From JBHELG01 sp046263195 (GTDB taxonomy: Bacteria; Actinomycetota; Nitriliruptoria; Nitriliruptorales; JAHWKO01), in assembly GCA_046263195.1 (NCBI GenBank), contig JBHELG010000055.1, positions 1-52,415 on the forward strand: a DNA stretch of 52,415 nucleotides. Reading direction: 5' to 3'. The translations under genes were made by a program, and so were the position numbers. The notes under the pieces are model-generated. The model saw only the letters and a list, made by a program, of their open reading frames with translations, had not been told where the DNA came from and did not search any database. This document shows positions 34,933 through 42,311 of the stretch, one piece after another. Numbering within the stretch: position 1 is the stretch's first letter; every line of letters starts with the position of its first letter.

Positions 34933-36235
34933 GGGTCTCGCCGTCATCGGCTTCCTCGCGCAGGAACCGCACCCAGCGGCGATGGTCCCGCTCCTCCTCC
35001 GACAACTGCTCCTCGTCCACGTCGTCGCGCAGGTGGACGGGCACGGAGGCAAGTGCCATCTGGATGTTCCGTTGACGGGCAGCGAGGGTGGCGGCGAGGG
35101 CCGTGGTGAGGGGCACCGCGGAAATGAGTCCGAGCGAGCCCACGAGGGTTGTCACCACTTCCTGAGCCACCACCTCCGAGTTGATGATGTCGCCGAAGGG
35201 GACGCCTCCACTCGTGAAGAGGACGAGCAGGACGATCGAGGCGCCGACGTAGGCGAAGACGAGCGTGTTCACCGTCGAGGCGATGTGGTCGCGTCCCACG
35301 TTCATCGCGCGACGGAACACCTCGACCCACGACTGCTGAGGATTCGCGTCGTGGACAGCGAAGGCGGTCGAGGCCTGCGCCACCGTCACGTCGTCGAGCA
35401 CGCCGAGCGCGCCGATGACGAGACCCGCAAGAACGAGACCGCGGACGTCGACACCCTCGACCGCGAAGCGGACGAAACTGGCCTCCTCGGACGAGAAGCC
35501 AGTCAGACGGGTGAGAGCGACGAAGAGGACGCCGAGAAGGGCAGTCACCCCCAACGCGGCGGCGGTCCCCACGAGCGCCGCGGTGCTCTTCACATTGAAG
35601 CCGTGGCAGAGGTAGAGCGTCACGATCATGACGGCGAACGAACCGACCAGGGCGACAGCGAACGGGTTCTCACCCGCCAACACCGCCGGTACCACGAACC
35701 GCGCCACGATGAGGAGGCTCACACCGAGACCTACGAGGGCACGGAACCCGTGTCCCCGGCCGACGAGCAGCACGACCGCCACGAACACGCCAGCGAGCAG
35801 GCCGAGGGGCAACCTGCGATCGAAGTCGCCCACGTAATAGGCGCTCTGGCCGGCGCTGGGATCGAGGACACCCAGAAGTACGCGGTCGCCGCTGCGGAAG
35901 GTCGGATAGTCGCCTTCTGCGGTATCAAGCTCAAAGGTCGCACCGGTGTCGGGACCGCTGAGAACCTCGACGGCGACCTGCTGACAGGGACCTGTGCGGG
36001 CTGGTCCGAAGTCGTCGGGCCGCGGTGGGCAGTCGTAGTTCGACACCGACCGTATGACGCCTTTGTACTGAGGCGGAAGCTCTTGCTGCGCTGCTGGCCG
36101 AGGTGACGGCCACAGCAGCCAGATCCCGAAGACGGTGAGCCCGGCGAGGGCGACGACGACGATGAGCAGGGTTCGCTCGATACGGCTCAAGAACCGCCCC
36201 TGTGGTTGGAGGGCCAACGTGGAAGACGACAACAC
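34880..36235 (-). CDS. YibE/F-like polytopic membrane protein
   Basis: 451 residues. One N-terminal TM helix precedes an extracytoplasmic beta-rich segment (about 50-135, GDYPTFRSGDRVLLGVLDPS), followed by at least seven TM helices typical of YibE/F: GFRALVGLGVSLLIVARFVVPAVLAGENPF, LYLCHGFNVKSTAALVGTAAALG and GALGVLDDVTVAQAS. The cytoplasmic tail is acidic. Function is unproven; the family is suspected to be a transporter. The start is GTG 36235; a later TTG is possible. Confidence 0.85.
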   Translation of the reverse strand: MLSSSTLALQPQGRFLSRIERTLLIVVVALAGLTVFGIWLLWPSPRPAAQQELPPQYKGVIRSVSNYDCPPRPDDFGPARTGPCQQVAVEVLSGPDTGATFELDTAEGDYPTFRSGDRVLLGVLDPSAGQSAYYVGDFDRRLPLGLLAGVFVAVVLLVGRGHGFRALVGLGVSLLIVARFVVPAVLAGENPFAVALVGSFAVMIVTLYLCHGFNVKSTAALVGTAAALGVTALLGVLFVALTRLTGFSSEEASFVRFAVEGVDVRGLVLAGLVIGALGVLDDVTVAQASTAFAVHDANPQQSWVEVFRRAMNVGRDHIASTVNTLVFAYVGASIVLLVLFTSGGVPFGDIINSEVVAQEVVTTLVGSLGLISAVPLTTALAATLAARQRNIQMALASVPVHLRDDVDEEQLSEEERDHRRWVRFLREEADDGETHELPGPGDGQAHPYVNR

Positions 36236-36347
36236 GATAGCGGCTGGATGACAACTTACCGGTACACCCCCGCCGCGCGCGTCGCCGCCTGATGCGCTGG
36301 GCAGGGCCGGTGAGAGAAGCTAGGAAACCTTTTTTGGTACGCGCACC

Positions 36348-36560
36348 TCACTCCAGAGCAACGGGCTCCTCCAGCCCCTGCCCGGCCGGTGCGCTGCCCT
36401 CCAAGAGGGCGTAGACCTCCGACGCCCGGTAGCGACGATGACCGCCGATGGTCCAAACGGCGTGCAGCTTCCCGGCCTCCGCCCAGCGGGTGACCGTCTT
36501 TGGGTTCACGCCGAACAGCCGCGCAACCTCGCTCGGCGTCAGAAGGTCGCTGTCATTCAC
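36348..36560 (-). CDS. bldC: BldC-type small MerR-like DNA-binding protein
   Basis: 70 residues: LTPSEVARLFGVNPKTVTRWAEAGKLHAVWTIGGHRRY is the winged helix-turn-helix typical of BldC, close to the Streptomyces protein in every core position, followed by a short variable tail. BldC binds direct repeats cooperatively and controls development and other regulons. The GTG start at 36560 lies 7 bases after a TAACAT element, so the mRNA may be leaderless. Confidence 0.85.
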   Translation of the reverse strand: MNDSDLLTPSEVARLFGVNPKTVTRWAEAGKLHAVWTIGGHRRYRASEVYALLEGSAPAGQGLEEPVALE

Positions 36561-36567
36561 TCACTAT

Positions 36568-36573
36568 ATGTTA
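36568..36573 (-). promoter_or_regulatory. Candidate -10 element for bldC (leaderless)
   Basis: TAACAT on the minus strand fits the actinobacterial TANNNT -10 pattern and is followed by exactly 7 bases before the GTG, the spacing expected when transcription starts at the start codon. No good -35 is seen. Confidence 0.35.
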
Positions 36574-36787
36574 CGCGACTCTATGCGCCACACCCGGAAG
36601 CAATTCCCTACCTCTCGCCAGGATGCGTTCGAGACGCGGGGGGCTTATGGGGCCGCCTATGTCCGCGCCTGAAGTCGTGGCGTCAAGATGGAGGCGTCTC
36701 ACCCCTCGAGGACGTGAGCAACGGCACGATGTCTGGGTGGCCGTGGAGGTGGGGATCCCACCGGCCCGGGCGAGTTAGCTTGTCGCC

Positions 36788-37338
36788 ATGGAAATCGGTG
36801 AACTACTCGCGGATGGCTTCGGACGCATCAGACAGGGCGTGCGTCACGTGACCGAAGGGCTCGACGCTGAAGCTCTCGCCTATCGGCCCGACCCGGATGC
36901 GAACTCCATTGCATGGCTCGTATGGCATCTGACCCGCGTGCAGGACGACCATGTTTCCGAGATCGCTGGACGTGAGCAGGCATGGATCAGCGACGGCTGG
37001 GCCGATCGTCTCGGCCTGCCGTTCCCGCGTGGGGACACCGGTTACGGCCACACCTCCGAGCAGTGGCGGCCGTTCGTCCGGACCGCCCCGGGCTGCTCGT
37101 CGATTACCACGAAGCCGTGGCGCAACGCACCTTGGAGTATCTGGACAAGGTCACTGCCGCTGACCTCGATCGGATCATCGACCGCCGCTGGGACCCGCCG
37201 GTCTCGGTTGGAGTCCGGCTGGTCAGTGTGATCGAGGATCAGATGCAGCACCTGGGCCAGGCGAGCTACGTCCGAGGGATGCTCGAACGACTGCGGGCTA
37301 CTGGCCGCCCAGAAGCCCGCCAGACTCCAGGCGTCTGA
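36788..37338 (+). pseudogene. DinB-superfamily (DUF664-like) protein, frameshifted
   Basis: From ATG 36788 the protein reads MEIGELLADGFGRIRQGV and SIAWLVWHLTRVQDDHV (first metal-ligand His), through GDTGYGHTSEQ. The frame is then lost. In another frame it resumes VAAVRPDRPGLLVDYHEAV and VSVIEDQMQHLGQASYVRGML, the second and third metal-ligand His region. One G appears missing near 37063 (CAGTGG for CAGGTGG). Joined, the product is about 183 residues, the normal length. DinB proteins are metal-binding four-helix bundles, some thiol-dependent transferases. It may be a real pseudogene or a one-base sequence error. Confidence 0.75.
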
Positions 37339-37383
37339 CGCCCTCTTGCCTCGGTGCAAGGTGATGCGAGCCAGCCGTCCGCA

Positions 37384-37722
37384 TCATGTCCCAGCGTCGG
37401 CGACGAAGGCGAGAGACTCGGCGATGAGCCCTGTCAGCTCGTCGACCTCCTCGGTCGTGCCGACCCGCACATGGACCCATTCTTTCATCTTCGCTTTGCC
37501 GTAGGGCTGGAAGGGGCCGGCCTGCCCGGTGGCGAGCAGGGTCTGGACACGGTCCGCGGGCAGCTTCATTGCGATGCCTTCGCCGTAAGCGCACGCGGCC
37601 AGACGGCGGCCGGCGTAGAGGGCCGGGTATCCGAACATGTGGCCGGGGCGTGCTCCCATCGACTCGCCGATCCGCAGCAGTTCGGCCGCGACCTCGGCGA
37701 TCCAGCGAGGCTCATCGTTCAC
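37384..37722 (-). CDS. TfoX N-terminal domain-like protein
   Basis: 112 residues, covering one TfoX-N domain: HMFGYPALYAGRRLAACAYGEGIAMKLP, then GPFQPYGKAKMKEWVHVRV. In gamma-proteobacteria TfoX-N is fused to a C-terminal domain and regulates competence, but stand-alone TfoX-N proteins are common in actinobacteria and have no known role. It lies on the minus strand just downstream of the PrmC-like gene with a 26-base gap. Confidence 0.75.
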   Translation of the reverse strand: MNDEPRWIAEVAAELLRIGESMGARPGHMFGYPALYAGRRLAACAYGEGIAMKLPADRVQTLLATGQAGPFQPYGKAKMKEWVHVRVGTTEEVDELTGLIAESLAFVADAGT

Positions 37723-37748
37723 GTGGTGGCCCCCTTGACCCGCCCGCC

Positions 37749-38555
37749 TCAGGCTTCCGACACAGACGCAGCGGCCGTCCCTATCACAACGGTCGCGTTC
37801 AGCTCGTCACACGTGACCACCCGCGGCATCAGCCCGGTGCCGGCGATCGTTGCGGCGATCTGCGTCGCCTGGCGCTCGCTCGTCTCGACCAGCAGATGTC
37901 CGCCCGGTGCCAGCCATCGTGGCGCGGCGGAGGTAACCCGCCGCACGACATCGAGCCCGTCCGCGCCACCGTCGAGTGCCACCCGCGGCTCGTGTACCCG
38001 CGCCTCCGAGGGCAGCAGTCCGATTGCGCCTGTGGGAACGTAGGGTGCGTTTGCGACCAGGACTTCGACACGGCCCTGCAGCGTCGCTGGCAGCGGCTCG
38101 TAGAGGTCACCCTCATAGACCTGTGCGCCAACGGTGACGACGTTGCGCCGGGCGCACCATGCCGCTGCGGGGTCGATGTCGACGGCGTACAGCTCGGCTT
38201 TGGATAGGGCCGTGACCAGCGCGACCCCCACCGCACCCGTCCCGCAGCACAGGTCAACGACGACCGCTCCGGGCCGGGCGAGGGCGGCGGCCTGGCGGAC
38301 AAGGAACTCGGTGCGGGGGCGGGGTACGAAGACTCCGGGGTCCACGGCTATGCGCACGCCACAGAACTCGGCCCAACCCAGGATGTGTTCGAGGGGCGTG
38401 CCAGCGACCCGCCGGTCCACCATGGCGGTCAGGTCGGTCGGCGTCCGGGCCTCGGAGATGAGCAGGCGTGCCTCGTCCTCGGCGAATACGCAGCCCGCGG
38501 CCCGTAGCTTGCTGACGGTGCTGGCACGACAGCGAGACGAAGGAAAAGGCAACAT
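37749..38555 (-). CDS. PrmC-related protein-(glutamine-N5) methyltransferase-like protein
   Basis: 268 residues from ATG 38555, which has GGAAGG seven bases upstream. The N-terminal helical domain includes PLEHILGWAEFCGVRIAVDPGVFVPRPRTEFLV, as in HemK/PrmC. The SAM motif is VVDLCCGTGAVGVAL. The catalytic NPPY is NAPY (VANAPYVPTGAI), a substitution typical of a PrmC paralogue group of unknown substrate. It is therefore not the main release-factor methyltransferase. Confidence 0.82.
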   Translation of the reverse strand: MLPFPSSRCRASTVSKLRAAGCVFAEDEARLLISEARTPTDLTAMVDRRVAGTPLEHILGWAEFCGVRIAVDPGVFVPRPRTEFLVRQAAALARPGAVVVDLCCGTGAVGVALVTALSKAELYAVDIDPAAAWCARRNVVTVGAQVYEGDLYEPLPATLQGRVEVLVANAPYVPTGAIGLLPSEARVHEPRVALDGGADGLDVVRRVTSAAPRWLAPGGHLLVETSERQATQIAATIAGTGLMPRVVTCDELNATVVIGTAAASVSEA

Positions 38556-38677
38556 CGGGCGCCTTCCGGGATGCCAGCGGGCATTCGCGGTGATGGTTTT
38601 CACCTCGGCACGTCCGGAGCCGCGACACTACTCAACCGGACTCCCCAGGACTGTGGGGCAGCAATGGTCATCGCCCC

Positions 38678-39187
38678 TCAGATCGCCTGAGACGACGTTG
38701 TCACCGCCGGCGGGTTGACGAGCGTCTGGTAAATGACGCAGTAGCGCTCGGTGAGGCGGAGCAGGGTCGACAGCTGCTCCTCGCTGGCATCGGTGTCGAG
38801 CTCGAAACGAAGGCGGATGTCCCGGAAGCCAATCTCGGCGTCTCTGCTGACGCCGAGGGTGCCCCGGAAGTCGAGGTCCCCCTCGGCGTGCACCTGGCCT
38901 CCCCGGACGGGGATCTCCAGCGAGGTAGCCACGGCCCGCAGCGTCACGCCGGCACAGGCAACGAGGGCCTGCAGCAACATGTCGCCGGAGCAGGCGAGCG
39001 TTCCGTCGCCCCCGGTTGCGGAATGGAGGCCCGCCTCGACGAGCGCACGTCCGGTGTCCACCGAGCAGCTGACGGCTTCCTCGCCCAGGCGTCCCTGGGC
39101 GCGCAGGGTCACCACGGCGGCTGCCGACTCCTCCCGGTAACGCTCCTTCAGGGGCGCTTGGAGCGCCTGCAGCGCGGCGCGGTCCAC
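38678..39187 (-). CDS. OsmC-family peroxide-reducing-like protein
   Basis: 169 residues of the OsmC/Ohr fold. The two conserved redox cysteines are visible in LLQALVACAGVTLRAVA and LRLTERYCVIYQTLVNPPAV. The N-terminal 25 residues are an extra helix. OsmC/Ohr proteins reduce organic hydroperoxides using lipoylated or other thiols. It lies 122 bases upstream of the PrmC-like gene on the same strand and may be co-transcribed. Confidence 0.85.
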   Translation of the reverse strand: MDRAALQALQAPLKERYREESAAAVVTLRAQGRLGEEAVSCSVDTGRALVEAGLHSATGGDGTLACSGDMLLQALVACAGVTLRAVATSLEIPVRGGQVHAEGDLDFRGTLGVSRDAEIGFRDIRLRFELDTDASEEQLSTLLRLTERYCVIYQTLVNPPAVTTSSQAI

Positions 39188-39367
39188 TCCTACTCCTCCT
39201 TGCCCGGGACGATGTTGCTGGAAACTAGCGCAGCCAGTGCCCGAAGGCGTGCTCGACGGGCTGATGGCAGATGCCCGGCTCCTGCAGGTCGACGCTGGCT
39301 CCTTCCTTCGGCGGTCCAGCCGCAGTGAAGGGCCGAGGCGGCGAACTCGAGGTGCTTCGGCTGGCCT

Positions 39368-39922
39368 CTAGCGTGCCACCTGACGCCACAGGTCGTTGCC
39401 GTAGGTCACCACAAGTCCGTCCTCATCAACCGCGAGGCGGGCCTTGAACCCCTCGGAGGAGTAACGCCAGATGTTCGTGCCCAGGCGCTTGTACCGCTGC
39501 GAACCGGGAGCCACCTGCAAATGGGGGAAGCGCACCCAGGCGACCGGCACGCTCGCCTCCTGGCCCACGCCCAGGTGCAGTCGGCGAACCGGCAGCGTGT
39601 TCGTTGACGGGCTGATTCCCAGATCGACATCTGTGCAACCCTCCAGGTCCTCCCGGGGCGAGCCGTCGACCCTCCACCGCCCGTCAGACGCTCGTACGAG
39701 TTCCAGCCGGCGAGGCTTGGTGAGGACATCAGCGTGCACCAGCACCCTACGGGTTACCCATCCTGGATCGAGCTCGATGTCGTAGCGGACGTCGATCGGC
39801 CGGTCGCCGTAGCTCGCCACCACCTGACCGGACAGCCGCCAGCCCGCATCCCTCTGCTGCAGCAGGCAGCGCTCGCCGCCGCTGATGCTCGGATGTGCGA
39901 CCGTCCAGACTACGTCTCTCAC
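39368..39922 (-). CDS. Putative glycolipid-binding family protein (PF06475-like)
   Basis: 184 residues from GTG 39922. Features match the putative glycolipid-binding family: VVWTVAHP near the start, GDRPIDVRYDIELDPGWVTRRVLV, then WRVDGSPREDLEGCTDVDLG and SPSTNTLPVRRLHLGVG, and AWVRFPHLQVAPGSQRYKRLG. The protein is a single beta-barrel-like domain, probably cytosolic. The frame stays open for another 80 residues upstream but that part is Arg/Ser-rich and unlike the family. Confidence 0.78.
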   Translation of the reverse strand: MRDVVWTVAHPSISGGERCLLQQRDAGWRLSGQVVASYGDRPIDVRYDIELDPGWVTRRVLVHADVLTKPRRLELVRASDGRWRVDGSPREDLEGCTDVDLGISPSTNTLPVRRLHLGVGQEASVPVAWVRFPHLQVAPGSQRYKRLGTNIWRYSSEGFKARLAVDEDGLVVTYGNDLWRQVAR

Positions 39923-40266
39923 GAAGGAGGCACTTTCGCTCGCCGCTCTGGACCGGTGTACCGCATCCCCGCCGGAGCTGACCTGGACTAACTCGATGTC
40001 ACTGACTTGAAGACGCGGTCGCCTACCTTGCAGTCCACTGGGAGCCCGAGGCCTGCGGATCCCCGGCAAGCTGGAGGACATCCCCCAGTCGCGCGACGAC
40101 CTCACCCGTCGGGCCGACCAGTTGGAGTGGTTCATCACACGCCGAACTGGCCGCCCGCCCCACATCTGCGACAGCCCGCCTCAGCGTCGGAGTTCAGCCG
40201 CTATCGGCACGGCGTCAGGGACCGCGAGTCCCCCTTTCGAACGGCGGGCTCCGTCGCGTCTCGTGG

Positions 40267-41553
40267 TCACCCTCCGTGTCTCATAGGCTCGAGGGGGATC
40301 GGGGGGTTGGAGCCCAGCGGGTAGACATTTACGAACACGTCGGTCGGAGCGGGCACATTCCTGAGGACCTGCTGTGGTTGGCCTAGGAGGTATATATCGA
40401 GGAAGGCAGCAACGAATCCGCGGGTGACCTTCGCCACGCGGTCGACCGTTCGTTCTAACGGGTTGAGACCGGGACGAAACAACGGACCGTCGGCGAACTG
40501 GTCATGAGATGCCGCGGGGACGACCACGCGGTACGTGTCCTCGCCCCCCGCCTCGAATCTGCGAGCAATTTCTGGGTGGAGGGCCGTCTCTTTCGTGAGG
40601 TAGAGGAACGGCCGGTCCGGGGCCGACGCACTCGCGCTGGTCCCCAACGGGCCGCCAGCGCCCTGCCCGTCGATATTCGCGCACGCGGTGAGGGCGTCGG
40701 AGCGCTGGCACAACTCGACCGCCGCCAGCCCACCCAGCGAGTGTCCGATCACCGCCATCCGGTTCGTGTCGATGCGGCCGCCGAGGAGCCGCTCGTCCTC
40801 CGCTTGAAGCTGGGCCAGCACAAACTCAAGATCGGCGACACGCTCTTCGACCTTGGCGGCAGCTCCCCATGCGGTATCGGTTGAAGGGTCGTAGGTTGCG
40901 ATTGTTCCGTCCTGGATACCCACCGCGGCTACGTGGTAGGGGTGATCGACACCGGCCACGACGTAGCCCCGGCTGGCCAGTTCCTCGGCGATGGTGGCGT
41001 AGAAGGCCACGTTTGTCGCGTTGCCGGGTGACAGAACCACCACTGGGTACCGCTCCTGGGCGGGAGAGACGGCTGCGTCGTCGGACCCATGATGCCTAAC
41101 CCACCGCAGGCCCCATGCCTGAACCCGGTCGAGTTCGCCGCTGTCTACCAGGCTGCCAGCGATGGTTGTGAGCTCGGGGACGTAACCGCCCCTCGTTCCG
41201 GTTCCGCCCGCAGCCGGGTACCACAACTGGATCGGCACCGCACGATTGCCCGAATCATTGGAGGTACGCTCTTCGTGGCGCGAGTCGTCCACCCACTGCC
41301 CCTGCAGGCGCCCGACGGCGTGAGGGCCGGTGGGCGCAGGCGTCTCAAGGTGCACAGCGGTCGAGAACACGAGTAGACCGAGCGCGACCAACACCGTCGC
41401 AGATACCGCGCCTAGCAGCGTCCGTCGCGCTGGTCGAATCCGGTGCAGGACCCCACTCCTTACCCACTGCGGAAGGCGTGCAGCTCCCAGGGACACCCCC
41501 CTTGGAATCCGCGCGACCCAGCAGCGACGCCATCGAGGAAGGCCCGGCCGCAC
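40267..41553 (-). CDS. Membrane-anchored lipase / PAF-acetylhydrolase-like hydrolase
   Basis: 428 residues. A basic N-terminus and one TM helix (about 47-67, LLGAVSATVLVALGLLVFS) anchor an extracytoplasmic alpha/beta hydrolase. IQLWYPA, PVVVLSPGNATNV and SRGYVVAGVDHPYHV are typical of PAF-AH-like lipases. The nucleophile elbow is GHSLGG (about residue 270), and SHDQF is a candidate catalytic His. It probably hydrolyses lipids or esters outside the cell. A start closer to the TM helix is possible. Confidence 0.82.
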   Translation of the reverse strand: MRPGLPRWRRCWVARIPRGVSLGAARLPQWVRSGVLHRIRPARRTLLGAVSATVLVALGLLVFSTAVHLETPAPTGPHAVGRLQGQWVDDSRHEERTSNDSGNRAVPIQLWYPAAGGTGTRGGYVPELTTIAGSLVDSGELDRVQAWGLRWVRHHGSDDAAVSPAQERYPVVVLSPGNATNVAFYATIAEELASRGYVVAGVDHPYHVAAVGIQDGTIATYDPSTDTAWGAAAKVEERVADLEFVLAQLQAEDERLLGGRIDTNRMAVIGHSLGGLAAVELCQRSDALTACANIDGQGAGGPLGTSASASAPDRPFLYLTKETALHPEIARRFEAGGEDTYRVVVPAASHDQFADGPLFRPGLNPLERTVDRVAKVTRGFVAAFLDIYLLGQPQQVLRNVPAPTDVFVNVYPLGSNPPIPLEPMRHGG

Positions 41554-41800
41554 GAAGCATTCTATGGGGCTATCGGTGCCGCTCGCGGAGACCGGCAGCC
41601 GCGCGCAACCACTGTTTCTGCGGGCCTACCCGGTAACGTTTCCCCGGACAGCGGAGTGATTAGGTGTAGGCGGATCTCCTTTAAGGTGGCCGAGGTTCCA
41701 AGCGCTCGATCCTCCCAGATGGAGCTAGGGCGTCGCATGGTCTGGGACAAGCCGAGCCCAGGGATGCCTCGAACGGAAGACCCCCCGAATTCTGGGCTTT
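41554..41800. other. Intergenic region, no gene seen
   Basis: This stretch lies upstream of the lipase gene and ends at the detached tRNA 3' end. Its reading frames are low-complexity. Local base composition is more A/T-rich around 41640-41700 (TTAAGGTGG), which may hold the lipase promoter on the minus strand. Confidence 0.4.
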
Positions 41801-41842
41801 GAGCGCGCTGGGAGGGATTCGAACCCTCGCCGCCTGACCTGT
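41801..41842 (-). other. tRNA 3'-end fragment, candidate attachment-site scar
   Basis: On the minus strand a perfect T-arm, GAGGG-TTCGAAT-CCCTC (41828-41812), carries the invariant TTCRA core and is followed by seven bases CCAGCGC that fit a 3' acceptor strand. No matching 5' acceptor (GCGCTGG), D-arm or anticodon arm is found upstream; the small membrane gene begins to occupy that space at 41859. CCA is not encoded. A lone tRNA 3' end is what integrative elements leave as an att repeat. Confidence 0.6.
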
Positions 41843-41858
41843 GGTGCGCTTGTGCCCG

Positions 41859-42311
41859 TCATCGCCCCCGACGCTGCTGCCGCCCCTCGGGGAGCGCCAC
41901 CGAGGTCGTCTGTCCGGTGCGTTGGGCTTGCTCGATCGCGGCGCGAACCGGGGCCTCTTGCGCTTCGTCCGACCGCTCCACGATCTCCAGTTCCAGTCCG
42001 GCCGCCAGCTGGTCCTGCACCGCCTCCACCTCAGCAGGTGTGAGGCTGTGGGTTCGAAGCTGGATACGCACCCTCGCGTACGGCTTGTAGACCGTCACGG
42101 TTACCGGCACCGAGGGTGTCCCCGATGATGGGGTGACGCCGACTGGCGGAGCGACCTCGAGTTCCCATGCGGTCGTTGTTGACGACTCGACCGTGCGGCG
42201 CACCTCGCCCATCGCTTGGGCGGCGAGGTTCTGCTCGAACCGGTCGATGCGGGCTGCCGTCAGCGCTCCGGCGAGCAGGGCGAACACGGCGATGCAGAAG
42301 ATACACGGCAT
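41859..42311 (-). CDS. Small single-pass membrane protein of the AAA/WXG cluster
   Basis: 150 residues. An N-terminal TM helix (about 3-20, IFCIAVFALLAGALTAA) precedes a soluble region with a coiled segment (RIDRFEQNLAAQAMGEVRRTV), a beta-rich part (VPVTVTVYKPYARVRIQL) and a C-terminal helix. Its ATG directly follows the stop of the tandem-AAA gene (TAGATG) with GGGGAGG upstream, so the two are coupled and probably form a membrane complex. The family is not recognised. Confidence 0.75.
   Translation of the reverse strand: MPCIFCIAVFALLAGALTAARIDRFEQNLAAQAMGEVRRTVESSTTTAWELEVAPPVGVTPSSGTPSVPVTVTVYKPYARVRIQLRTHSLTPAEVEAVQDQLAAGLELEIVERSDEAQEAPVRAAIEQAQRTGQTTSVALPEGRQQRRGR

Noticed and set aside
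41801..41842. A complete tRNA gene
   Set aside because: Only the T-arm and 3' acceptor strand are present; no D-arm, anticodon arm or 5' acceptor strand is found next to them.
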